A stretch of 64,000 nt of DNA, from contig NZ_CP041387.1 in NCBI RefSeq assembly GCF_007005445.1, positions 4,045,501 through 4,109,500 of the forward strand, in the 5' to 3' direction. The notes under the pieces were generated by a model that saw only the letters and a list, made by a program, of their open reading frames with translations, had not been told where the DNA came from and did no database searches. Below, piece after piece: positions 24,865 through 33,475 of this stretch; position 1 is the first letter of the stretch, and each line of letters starts with the position of its first letter. This DNA is from Rhodopseudomonas palustris (GTDB lineage: Bacteria > Pseudomonadota > Alphaproteobacteria > Rhizobiales > Xanthobacteraceae). A program made the translations under genes and the position numbers.

Positions 24865-27695
24865 GCGAGGTCACCGGAACGGTCTCCAGCGACGTGCTGC
24901 GCTACCAGCAGGCGCGCAGCACGCTGGAAAGCTCCAAGAGCGAACTGGAAGAGCTGCAGAACAGCGAGGCTGTCGGCGTCTTCCAGAAGCAGCTCGCACT
25001 GCTGCAGAAGCGCCTGGTCAACGACCCGGCGTCACTGCGCAACATGTTCATCGCCGACGGCACCCAGGCCATCATCTGGGAATTCCAGCAGCCGGAGCTG
25101 GGTGAAGCCTTCACCACCACGCTGTGGAATCTGCTCGCCCGCGGCGACGACATGTCGACGATTCTGCAGCGCTTCATCTGGGCGCTGCCGCTGAAGTTCA
25201 AGCGCAAGTTCATCAAGGCGATCGACGTGCACCTGCGCGGTCGCTACCCGATGTTCGAGAACCTGTCGGAAGGCTGGCCCGGCGAAGCGTTCATCCCGCC
25301 CTACATCCGTCCGGCGGAAGAGCGCGCGATCGACTTCGAACTCGTGAACCAGGGCTATCTCGGCTACCAGTCGATCGGCTACTCCTTGCGCGAGTGCGAG
25401 CTGTTCGTCTGGCTAGAGGTGATGCGCGACAAGCAGTGCGACGACAAGCCGTGCGAACTCGGCGTGCTGATCCAGGGCAAGAAGGAGCCGAAGGGCGGTT
25501 GCCCGGTGAAGATCCACATCCCCGAGATGCTGGACCTGCTCGGCAACGGCAAGCATCGCGAAGCCCTGGAGCTGATCGAGAGCTGCAACCCGCTGCCGAA
25601 CGTCACCGGCCGCGTCTGCCCGCAAGAACTGCAGTGCCAAGGCGTCTGCACCCATACCAAGCGGCCGATCGAGATCGGTCAGCTCGAATGGTATTTGCCC
25701 GAGCATCAGAAGCTCACCAACCCGAACGCCAATGAGCGGTTCGCCGGCCGGATTTCACCGTGGGCCGCGGCGGTGAAGCCGCCGATCGCGGTGGTCGGCT
25801 CCGGCCCGTCCGGCCTGATCAACGCGTACTTGCTGGCGGTCGAAGGCTTCCCGGTCACGATCTTCGAGGCATTCCACGACCTCGGCGGCGTGCTGCGCTA
25901 CGGCATTCCGGAATTCCGCCTGCCCAACACGCTGATCGACGACGTCGTCGAAAAGATCATCCTGCTCGGCGGCCGCTTCGTGAAGAATTTCGTGGTCGGC
26001 AAGACTGCGACGCTCGAAGACCTCAAGGCCGAAGGCTTCTGGAAGATCTTCGTCGGCACCGGCGCAGGCCTGCCGACCTTCATGAACGTGCCCGGCGAGC
26101 ATCTGCTCGGCGTGATGTCGGCCAACGAGTTCCTGACCCGCGTCAACCTGATGCGCGGGCTGGACGACCGTTACGAGACGCCGTTGCCTGAGGTGAAGGG
26201 CAAGAACGTGTTCGTGATCGGCGGCGGCAACACCGCGATGGATGCGGCGCGCACCGCCAAGCGGCTCGGCGGCAACGTCACCATCGTGTATCGCCGCACC
26301 AAGAGCGAGATGCCGGCCCGCGTCGAGGAACTGCATCATGCGCTGGAAGAAGAGATCAATCTCGCGGTGCTGCGCGCGCCGCGCGAATTCATCGGCGACG
26401 ACCACACCCACTTCGTCACCCACGCGCTGCTCGACGTCAACGAGCTCGGCGAACCGGACAAGTCCGGCCGCCGCAGCCCGAAGCCGACCGGGCAGATCGA
26501 GCGGGTGCCGGTCGACCTCGTGATCATGGCGCTGGGCAACACCGCCAACCCGATCATGAAGGACGCCGAGCCCGGCCTGAAGACCAACAAATGGGGCACC
26601 ATCGAGGTCGAAGAAGGCTCGCAGCGAACCTCGATCAAGGACGTCTACACCGGCGGCGACGCCGCCCGCGGCGGCTCCACCGCGATCCGTGCGGCCGGCG
26701 ACGGCCAGGCGGCGGCGCGCGAAATCGTCGGCGAGATTCCGTTCACGCCGGCCGAGATCAAGGACCGCGTCGAACGCGCCGCTAAGTACACCGAGCTCGG
26801 CCAGGTGGCGCAGACCATCGTCAACAAGGTGCCGCTCGCCGGCGGCATCGTCGAGTTCACCGTGCGGGCCCCGATGGTGGCGCGCTCGGCGCAGGCCGGA
26901 CAGTTTGTCCGCGTGCTGCCGTGGGAAAAGGGCGAACTGATCCCGCTGACGCTGGCCGATTGGGACGCGGACAAAGGCACCATCGACCTGGTGGTGCAGG
27001 GCATGGGCACCTCGTCGCTCGAGATCAACCGGATGGCGATCGGCGATGCGTTCTCCGGCATCGCCGGCCCGCTCGGCCGCGCCAGCGAGCTGCACCGCTA
27101 CGAGGGCAACCAGACCGTGGTGTTCTGCGCAGGCGGCGTCGGCCTGCCGCCGGTGTATCCGATCATGCGCGAGCATCTGCGGCTCGGAAACCACGTGACG
27201 CTGATCTCCGGCTTCCGCGCCAAGGAGTTCCTGTTCTGGACCGGCGACGACGAGCGCGTCGGCAAGCTCAAGCAGGAATTCGGCGACCAGCTCTCGCTGA
27301 TCTACACCACCAATGACGGCTCCTACGGCGTCAAAGGCTTCGTCACCGGCCCGCTCGAAGAGATGATGAAGGCCAACCAGGAAGGCAAAGGCCGCAAGAT
27401 CGCCGAGGTGGTGGCGATCGGCCCGCCGCTGATGATGCGGGCGGTGAGCGACCTCACCAAGCCCTATGGCGTCAAGACCGTGGCGAGTCTCAACTCGATC
27501 ATGGTGGATGCCACCGGCATGTGCGGCGCCTGCATGGTGCCGGTGACCATCGACGGCAAGATGGTGCGCAAGCACGCCTGCATCGACGGCCCGGAAATCG
27601 ACGCCCACATCATCGACTGGGACAAGTTCCTGCCCCGCTTCAACCAGTTCAAGACGCAGGAGCTGGAGAGCAAAAAGAAGCACGGGTTCGCGTAA
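24861..27695 (+). CDS. GltD/NfnB-NfnA-like fusion: NAD(P)H:ferredoxin oxidoreductase
   Basis: A 944-residue fusion, translationally coupled (ATGA) to the PFOR gene. Residues 1-190 are an N-terminal region I do not recognise. About 193-270 is the [4Fe-4S] domain of the glutamate-synthase small-subunit type (Cys193, 198, 214, then NPLPNVTGRVCPQELQC). About 305-640 binds FAD and NAD(P)H (VVGSGPSGL near 311; GGGNTAMDAAR near 454). About 650-944 resembles PyrK/NfnA: QFVRVLPWEKG, CAGGVGLPPVYPI, and GMCGACMVPV with HACIDGPEIDAH, the 2Fe-2S site. NfnAB bifurcates electrons between NADPH, NAD and ferredoxin. Here both halves are in one chain in the order NfnB-NfnA, so it may recycle the ferredoxin reduced by the partner enzyme. 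Bifurcation itself is inference. Confidence 0.8.
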   Translation: MSEVTGTVSSDVLRYQQARSTLESSKSELEELQNSEAVGVFQKQLALLQKRLVNDPASLRNMFIADGTQAIIWEFQQPELGEAFTTTLWNLLARGDDMSTILQRFIWALPLKFKRKFIKAIDVHLRGRYPMFENLSEGWPGEAFIPPYIRPAEERAIDFELVNQGYLGYQSIGYSLRECELFVWLEVMRDKQCDDKPCELGVLIQGKKEPKGGCPVKIHIPEMLDLLGNGKHREALELIESCNPLPNVTGRVCPQELQCQGVCTHTKRPIEIGQLEWYLPEHQKLTNPNANERFAGRISPWAAAVKPPIAVVGSGPSGLINAYLLAVEGFPVTIFEAFHDLGGVLRYGIPEFRLPNTLIDDVVEKIILLGGRFVKNFVVGKTATLEDLKAEGFWKIFVGTGAGLPTFMNVPGEHLLGVMSANEFLTRVNLMRGLDDRYETPLPEVKGKNVFVIGGGNTAMDAARTAKRLGGNVTIVYRRTKSEMPARVEELHHALEEEINLAVLRAPREFIGDDHTHFVTHALLDVNELGEPDKSGRRSPKPTGQIERVPVDLVIMALGNTANPIMKDAEPGLKTNKWGTIEVEEGSQRTSIKDVYTGGDAARGGSTAIRAAGDGQAAAREIVGEIPFTPAEIKDRVERAAKYTELGQVAQTIVNKVPLAGGIVEFTVRAPMVARSAQAGQFVRVLPWEKGELIPLTLADWDADKGTIDLVVQGMGTSSLEINRMAIGDAFSGIAGPLGRASELHRYEGNQTVVFCAGGVGLPPVYPIMREHLRLGNHVTLISGFRAKEFLFWTGDDERVGKLKQEFGDQLSLIYTTNDGSYGVKGFVTGPLEEMMKANQEGKGRKIAEVVAIGPPLMMRAVSDLTKPYGVKTVASLNSIMVDATGMCGACMVPVTIDGKMVRKHACIDGPEIDAHIIDWDKFLPRFNQFKTQELESKKKHGFA

Positions 27696-27722
27696 GCGCG
27701 CCGTTCTACGCATCCCCAACCA

Positions 27723-27812
27723 CGTCATGCCCGGGCTCGTCCCGGGCATCCACGTTTTTGGACTTCGTCGCGTGCTAAGGCGTGGATGGCCGGGACAAGC
27801 CCGGCCATGACG
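27723..27812. repeat. palindromic intergenic repeat, family A
   Basis: Starts CGTCATGCCCGGGCTCGTCC and ends GACAAGCCCGGCCATGACGG, with inner arms GGGCATCCACG and CGTGGATGGCC. It follows the Nfn-like gene and precedes polA. Same family as 3008-3095; it may end the operon transcript. Confidence 0.85.
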
Positions 27813-27889
27813 GCTCAATTCTGGAAGCCCCATGAATGGGAGCCGTCGAAAGGGGTGCCAAACGCCTCCGGACCCCTTAAGTTGCGGCC

Positions 27890-30800
27890 ATGCCGAAAAC
27901 GCCCAAGTCCGCAGCCGCGACGCCTGCCGCTTCGTCCGTCCCGTCCCCTGCCCCGGTCGGCGTCAAGCCGCCCGGCAAGGGCGACCATGTGTTCCTGGTC
28001 GACGGCTCGTCCTACATCTTCCGCGCCTATCACGCGCTGCCGCCGCTGAACCGGAAATCCGACGGGCTGCAGGTCAATGCCGTGCTCGGCTTCTGCAACA
28101 TGCTGTGGAAGCTGCTGCGCGACATGCCGCCGGAGAACCGGCCGACGCATCTGGCCATCATCTTCGACAAGTCGGAAGTCACCTTCCGCAACGCGCTCTA
28201 CCCCGAATACAAGGCGCACCGGCCGCCGGCGCCGGACGATCTGATCCCGCAATTCGCCCTGATCCGCGAAGCGGTGCGGGCGTTCGATCTGCCGTGCCTG
28301 GAACAGTCCGGCTTCGAGGCCGACGATTTGATCGCCACTTACGTGCGCGAGGCCTGCGAGGCCGGCGCCACGGCGACGATCGTGTCGTCCGACAAGGATC
28401 TGATGCAGCTCGTGACCGACTGCGTGGTGATGTACGACACCATGAAGGACCGCCGCATCGGCGTGCCCGAGGTGATCGAGAAGTTCGGCGTGCCGCCGGC
28501 CAAGGTCGTCGAGGTCCAGGCACTGGCTGGCGATAGCGTCGACAACGTGCCGGGCGTGCCGGGCATCGGCATCAAGACCGCCGCGCAGCTCATCAACGAA
28601 TATGGCGACCTCGACACGCTGCTGGCGCGCGCCGCCGAGATCAAGCAGCCGAAGCGGCGCGAGGCGCTGATCGAGAACGCCGAGAAGGCGCGGATCTCGC
28701 GCAAGCTGGTGCTGCTCGACGACCATGTGAAACTCGACGTGCCGCTCGCCGAGCTCGCGGTGCACGAGCCGGACGCGCGCAAGCTGGTGGCGTTCCTCAA
28801 GGCGATGGAGTTCACCACGCTGACGCGGCGCGTTGCCGAATATGCGCAGATCGATCCGTCGGATGTCGAGGCGGAGACGGCGCTCAAGTCGGCCATTCCG
28901 CCGCTGGCGAGGAGCGGCGTTGCCACGAGCGGCGATTTGTTTGCGGGGCAAGAGCCCTCACCCCAGCCCTCCCCCGCAAGCGGGGGAGGAAGCGCGCCGC
29001 AAGCGGGGCAAAGTGGTCCGCTGAATGCGGGCCGCGGGCGCGACGGCAAGCCGGGCGTCGTGCTGTCGCCGGAAGCGCTGGTGGCCGCGCGGGCGGAAGC
29101 CGCCCGCAAGGTCCCGGTCGACCGCACCGCCTACAAGACGCTGCGCACGCTGGACGAGCTCCACGCTGTCATCGCCCGCATCCACGACACCGGCGTGGTG
29201 GCGCTGGAGGCAGCCGCAACCTCGATCGATCCGATGCAGGCGGAGCTGATCGGGCTGGCGCTGGCGCTCGGCCCGAATGATGCCTGCTATATCCCGCTCG
29301 CGCATAAGCAGGCCGGCGATGGCGACGGTCTGTTCGCCGCCGGCCTCGCGCCCGATCAGCTCGGCACCCGCGACGCGCTCGATGCGTTGAAGCCGGTCCT
29401 CGAATCCGCAGGAATCGCCAAGGTCGGCTTCGCGATCAAGTTTGCCGCAGTGCTGCTGGCGCAGCATGGCCTGACCTTGCGCAACATCGACGATCCGCAA
29501 CTGATGTCCTACGCGCTCGATGCCGGCCGCGGCAGCCATGGGCTCGATGCGCTGTCCGAGAGCAATCTCGGCCATACGCTGCACACGCTGACCGAGCTGA
29601 CCGGCACCGGCAAAAACAAGATCGGCTTCGATCAGGTCGGAATCGATCGCGCCACCGCCTATGCGGCCGAACGCGCCGACGTGAGCTTGCGGCTGGCGCG
29701 CGTGCTGAAGCCGCGCCTTGTCGCCGGCGGCATGACCGCGGTGTATGAGACGCTCGAACGCCCGCTGGTCGGCGTGCTGGCGCGGATGGAGCGGCGCGGC
29801 ATCTCGATCGACCGGCAGGTGCTGTCGCGGCTGTCATCCGATTTCGCCCAGACCGCGGCGCGGATCGAGGCCGAGATCCGCGAGCTCGCCGGCGAAGACA
29901 TCAACATCGGCAGCCCGAAGCAGCTCGGCGACATCCTGTTCGGCAAGATGGGCCTGCCGGGCGGCAGCAAGACCAAGACCGGCGCGTGGTCGACTTCGGC
30001 GCAGGTGCTCGACGAGCTCGCCGAGCAGGGCCACGAATTCCCGAAGAAGATTCTGGGGTGGCGGCAGGTCAGCAAGCTGCGCTCGACCTACACCGATGCG
30101 CTGCCGAATTACGTGCATCCGCAGACCCACCGCGTCCACACGACGTATGCGCTCGCCGCCACCACGACGGGGCGGCTGTCGTCGAACGAGCCGAACCTGC
30201 AGAACATCCCGGTGCGGACCGAGGACGGGCGAAAAATCCGCCGCGCCTTCGTGGCGACGCCGGGACACAAACTGGTGTCGGCGGACTACTCGCAGATCGA
30301 ACTGCGCCTGCTCTCCGAAGTCGCCGACGTCCCGGCTTTGCGAAAAGCGTTTCAGGACGGCATCGATATTCACGCGATGACCGCGTCGGAGATGTTCGGC
30401 GTCCCGGTCGAAGGCATGCCGTCGGAAATCCGCCGCCGCGCCAAAGCGATCAATTTCGGCATCATCTACGGCATCTCGGCGTTCGGCCTCGCCAATCAGC
30501 TCGGCATCCCGCGCGAGGAAGCCGGCGCCTACATCAAGCGCTACTTCGAACGCTTCCCGGGCATCCGCGCCTATATGGACGAGACCCGCGACTTCTGCCG
30601 GACCCACGGCTACGTCACCACGCTGTTCGGCCGCAAATGCCACTACCCGGACATCAAGGCCTCGAACCCGTCAATCCGCGCGTTCAACGAACGCGCCGCG
30701 ATCAACGCCCGGCTGCAGGGCTCCGCCGCCGACATCATCCGCCGCGCCATGGTGCGGATGGAGGACGCGCTGGCTGAGAAGAAGCTCAGCGCCCAGATGC

Positions 30801-30970
30801 TGCTGCAGGTCCACGACGAACTGATCTTCGAAGTGCCGGAAGCCGAGGTCGAAGCGACGCTGCCGGTCGTGCGCAGCGTGATGCAGGACGCGCCGTTCCC
30901 GGCAGTGATCCTCAACGTCCCGCTGCAAGTCGACGCCCGCGCCGCCGACAATTGGGACGAGGCGCACTGA
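27890..30970 (+). CDS. polA: DNA polymerase I, proofreading site degenerate
   Basis: A 1026-residue PolA (E. coli 928). Residues about 25-310 are the 5' nuclease (GDHVFLVDGSSYIFRAYHAL; FEADDLIATY; SSDKDLMQLV; GVPGIGIKTA). About 425-620 is the 3'-5' exonuclease-like domain and about 630-1026 the polymerase, with motif A SADYSQIELR (Asp799), the O helix RRRAKAINFGIIYG and motif C QVHDE (Asp976). Polymerase and 5' nuclease residues are intact. In the exonuclease, the positions of E. coli Asp355, Glu357 and Asp424 read Glu440, Ala442 and Ala519; only Asp597 (Asp501) remains, so proofreading should be absent. Residues about 355-375 come from a repeat element (28955-28989). ATG 27890 is the first good start. 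Confidence 0.93.
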   Translation: MPKTPKSAAATPAASSVPSPAPVGVKPPGKGDHVFLVDGSSYIFRAYHALPPLNRKSDGLQVNAVLGFCNMLWKLLRDMPPENRPTHLAIIFDKSEVTFRNALYPEYKAHRPPAPDDLIPQFALIREAVRAFDLPCLEQSGFEADDLIATYVREACEAGATATIVSSDKDLMQLVTDCVVMYDTMKDRRIGVPEVIEKFGVPPAKVVEVQALAGDSVDNVPGVPGIGIKTAAQLINEYGDLDTLLARAAEIKQPKRREALIENAEKARISRKLVLLDDHVKLDVPLAELAVHEPDARKLVAFLKAMEFTTLTRRVAEYAQIDPSDVEAETALKSAIPPLARSGVATSGDLFAGQEPSPQPSPASGGGSAPQAGQSGPLNAGRGRDGKPGVVLSPEALVAARAEAARKVPVDRTAYKTLRTLDELHAVIARIHDTGVVALEAAATSIDPMQAELIGLALALGPNDACYIPLAHKQAGDGDGLFAAGLAPDQLGTRDALDALKPVLESAGIAKVGFAIKFAAVLLAQHGLTLRNIDDPQLMSYALDAGRGSHGLDALSESNLGHTLHTLTELTGTGKNKIGFDQVGIDRATAYAAERADVSLRLARVLKPRLVAGGMTAVYETLERPLVGVLARMERRGISIDRQVLSRLSSDFAQTAARIEAEIRELAGEDINIGSPKQLGDILFGKMGLPGGSKTKTGAWSTSAQVLDELAEQGHEFPKKILGWRQVSKLRSTYTDALPNYVHPQTHRVHTTYALAATTTGRLSSNEPNLQNIPVRTEDGRKIRRAFVATPGHKLVSADYSQIELRLLSEVADVPALRKAFQDGIDIHAMTASEMFGVPVEGMPSEIRRRAKAINFGIIYGISAFGLANQLGIPREEAGAYIKRYFERFPGIRAYMDETRDFCRTHGYVTTLFGRKCHYPDIKASNPSIRAFNERAAINARLQGSAADIIRRAMVRMEDALAEKKLSAQMLLQVHDELIFEVPEAEVEATLPVVRSVMQDAPFPAVILNVPLQVDARAADNWDEAH
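28955..28989. repeat. family D repeat fragment inserted in the polA reading frame
   Basis: CCCTCACCCCAGCCCTCCC followed by the hairpin CCCCCGCAAGCGGGGG, the same arrangement as the elements at 1879-1996 and 47004-47130. It is translated in frame as a low-complexity Pro/Ser/Gly segment (PSPQPSPASGGGS) in the linker between the 5' nuclease and exonuclease-like domains, where an insertion can be tolerated. Confidence 0.65.
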
Positions 30971-31059
30971 GCGATCGATAATACCATCACCGCACCGCTG
31001 GAATCGCAGCGGCGAGGCGATTAGATTGCAGCAACTTCCGACAGCCAGAGAGTTCGCCC

Positions 31060-31623
31060 GTGTCCAAATCCGCGTCCCGCGCCCGCCTTGCCGACATCAT
31101 CCGCACCCGTTCGTTCGGCCGGGGCGAGATCACGCTCGCGTCGGGGCGCAAGAGCGACTTCTACTTCAACCTGAAGCCGACGATGCTCGATCCCGAAGGC
31201 GCGGCGCTGCTGGCCGAATTGACCTACGAGGCGCTGCGCGACGAGAAGGTCGACTATGTCGGCGGGCTGGAGATGGGCGCGGTGCCGCTGGCCGGCGCGA
31301 TCGCGCAGCTATCATGGCTGAAGAACCATCCGATCGCGGCGTTCTTCGTGCGCAAGAAGCCGAAAGAGCATGGCGCGCGGCTGTCGGTCGAAGGTCTGGC
31401 CAAGGGCGAGAGCCTGGCCGGCAAGCGCTGCGTCATCGTCGAGGACGTCACCACCACCGGCGGCTCGGCCATCAAGGCGGTCGAGGCGGTGAAGGAATCC
31501 GGCGCCGAGATCGTGCTGGTGCTGACCATGGTGGACCGCGAGGAAGGCGCCACCGAAGCTTTCGCCGAGGCCGGGCTGCCGTTCCGGTCGCTGTACAAGG
31601 CCAGCGAGTTCCTCAACACCTGA
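31060..31623 (+). CDS. pyrE: orotate phosphoribosyltransferase
   Basis: A 187-residue phosphoribosyltransferase that makes orotidine monophosphate from orotate and PRPP in pyrimidine synthesis. The PRPP-binding motif is [14 protein letters not shown] near residue 125, and the flexible-loop segment [15 protein letters not shown] near 101 carries the catalytic Lys residues. The start is GTG 31060 (SKSASRARL follows). It stands alone 89 bp after polA. Confidence 0.92.
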   Translation: MSKSASRARLADIIRTRSFGRGEITLASGRKSDFYFNLKPTMLDPEGAALLAELTYEALRDEKVDYVGGLEMGAVPLAGAIAQLSWLKNHPIAAFFVRKKPKEHGARLSVEGLAKGESLAGKRCVIVEDVTTTGGSAIKAVEAVKESGAEIVLVLTMVDREEGATEAFAEAGLPFRSLYKASEFLNT

Positions 31624-31636
31624 GCGCCGCGGACGC

Positions 31637-31655
31637 CGCCGGAAACCCGGCGTTT
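31637..31655 (+). terminator. weak hairpin terminator after pyrE
   Basis: Stem CGCCGG / CCGGCG with a 4-base loop AAAC, followed by TTTACC, 14 bases after the pyrE stop. The T-run is short, so efficiency is doubtful. Confidence 0.4.
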
Positions 31656-31724
31656 ACCATCCCATCCTAAAGTCGCGACCAACAGCGGGCTTGCCGCGGG
31701 TGGTTGCGTCGGTGGAGTGGGCGT

Positions 31725-32525
31725 TTGCGTCAAGTGCTTACCAGTTCACGCCTGCGGCGCCGCGTTCTCGCTCTCGGCGCGGTGCTGGCGCTGCCGCTGC
31801 TCGCCGCTCCTGAGATCGCCTCGGCACAGAACCTGCTGGAGTTCCTGTTCGGCGGCGCCGGCCCACAACGGCCGCAGCACGGCGCCCCGGCCCAGGCCAA
31901 CTTTTTCGCCGACCCGTTCGGCCTCAATCAGCAAAACCAGCAGCCGCAACCGCAGCGCCAGGCTTCCGCCGGCGGCGGCCCGGCGTTCTGCGTGCGCAGC
32001 TGCGACGGCAAGTACTTCCCGCTGCAGCTCCGCGCCGGCGCCAGCCCGGCGCAGATGTGCCAGGCGTTCTGCCCGGCCGGCAACGCCAAGGTGTACTACG
32101 GCAGCCAGATCGACGGCGCCCGCTCGGCGAGCGGCGAGCGCTATGCCGACTCGCCGAATGCGTTCGCCTATCGCAAGGCGCTGAAGGCGGACTGCACCTG
32201 CAACGGCCGCGATCCGGCCGGCCTCGCGCAGATCGACCTGTCGCAGGACACCTCGCTGCGTGCCGGCGACATCGTCGCCACCGCCGATGGCCTCGCCGCC
32301 TATACGGGCGTGCGTCTCGGCGTCGAGCAGACGCCGGACTTCACCCCGGTCGCCGACTATCCGGGCCTGACTCCCACCCTGCGCGCCCGCCTCGGCGAGA
32401 TGAAGGTCGCGCCGGTCAACGAACAGATCGCCGAACAGGCGCCCCCGGCGCTCGGCCGCGACGTCTCACTGCCGGTCGAGACCCCAAAGCCCATCCCCCA
32501 CGGCCGCCGCGCCGGGATCGAGTGA
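31725..32525 (+). CDS. DUF2865 exported protein
   Basis: A 266-residue exported protein. It has an N-terminal signal (Arg-rich start, hydrophobic core, cleavage near ASAQN), a Gln/Pro-rich spacer (about 60-95), and a Cys-containing domain (FCVRSCDGKYFPLQ, then MCQAFCPAGNAKVYYGSQID and CTCNGRDPAGL) that I recognise as DUF2865, found widely in Bradyrhizobium relatives. Six Cys suggest disulfides in the periplasm. TTG 31725 is chosen because GGTGGAG lies 7 bases upstream and the signal follows at once; TTG 31704 is an alternative. Function unknown. Confidence 0.75.
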   Translation: MRQVLTSSRLRRRVLALGAVLALPLLAAPEIASAQNLLEFLFGGAGPQRPQHGAPAQANFFADPFGLNQQNQQPQPQRQASAGGGPAFCVRSCDGKYFPLQLRAGASPAQMCQAFCPAGNAKVYYGSQIDGARSASGERYADSPNAFAYRKALKADCTCNGRDPAGLAQIDLSQDTSLRAGDIVATADGLAAYTGVRLGVEQTPDFTPVADYPGLTPTLRARLGEMKVAPVNEQIAEQAPPALGRDVSLPVETPKPIPHGRRAGIE

Positions 32526-32560
32526 GCCTCTCTCAAGCACCCGCCGTTCTGACGCCCCAC

Positions 32561-32700
32561 CGTCATTCCGGGGCGCGCGAAAGCGCGAACCCGGAATCCG
32601 GAGATTCGGGGCACCTCGGAGCGCAGATCGGGGAGACTTCTCGGCCAAATAACTTCGGGATTCCGGGTTCGCGAGCTGTCGCTCGCGCCCCGGAATGACA
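32561..32700. repeat. palindromic intergenic repeat, family C
   Basis: A 140-bp inverted repeat starting CGTCATTCCGGGGCGCGCGA and ending TCGCGCCCCGGAATGACA, with inner arms GAACCCGGAATCC and GGATTCCGGGTTC-like sequence. Copies of the same family are at 36061-36178 and 38219-38340. All three lie in gaps next to converging or terminal gene ends. Confidence 0.85.
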
Positions 32701-32759
32701 TCTTGGGGCTTGAGGGATTCGCGCGCCGGAGAGACTCGGACGACGAGGAGCCTCGACGC

Positions 32760-33191
32760 CTACCTGCCGACGATCACCCCGATCACGTTCGGGGCGGCGC
32801 GGTAGGATTCTTCGAGGTGGGCGCGGGCGGCGGCGCGGTTTTCGGCGGTCAGCAGGCCGCGGGCTTCGGCCAGGATCATCCAGCAATAGCCCCACCAGTC
32901 GGTGAGCATGCCGGTGTCGTCGACCAGATCGTAGCCGTGCTCGGCCGCGAAGATCCGCGCGGTTCCCTCATCCAGCGTATCGAGCCAGCTCAGATCAGCA
33001 GGATCGAACATCTCGTCGACCAGATCGTCCGGGCAGTAACCCCAGATCGACACGCACACCGCGTTGAACTCGCGGTCGAGCTGGTCGTCATCGATCCATT
33101 GCCGGCGAGCTAGCTGATGCAGCCGCGACAGCGAGCGGGCGAAATCGGCGATCCGGGTGAGCGCCGTCTGATCAAAGGCGATGGTGGACAT
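32760..33191 (-). CDS. small protein of unknown function
   Basis: A 143-residue soluble, acidic, helical protein (MSTIAFDQTALTRIADFARS). I do not recognise a family. Trp-rich segments (LTDWWGYCWMILAEARGLL; VSIWGYC) suggest a compact hydrophobic core. ATG 33191 is preferred because GAGGACGAG is just upstream; the frame stays open to 33272. It is divergent from glgP across 284 bp. Confidence 0.6.
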   Translation of the reverse strand: MSTIAFDQTALTRIADFARSLSRLHQLARRQWIDDDQLDREFNAVCVSIWGYCPDDLVDEMFDPADLSWLDTLDEGTARIFAAEHGYDLVDDTGMLTDWWGYCWMILAEARGLLTAENRAAARAHLEESYRAAPNVIGVIVGR

Positions 33192-33475
33192 CTCGTCCTC
33201 GGAAGCTTGCACAGACCATAGATATAGACGGCGCGCCGCGCCGAATCGGAATGATAACTCAAGACCTTGCACAATGTTCTAAATTTGTTCTTATCGGGCC
33301 TGCCGAACTCCTGTAGCGATCCGGCGCAACCGGCTCCAATCCGGCGGTTCCGCTCCAGAAACCGCCACGCCGCCTCGCGGGCAGGCACCCTGGTTCGCGC
33401 GTTTTTGCACAAAAGCCGGGCATCGCGCCGCAACGATGCCCTCGTCATGGGTTTCGATCCGGGACTATTGTTTGT

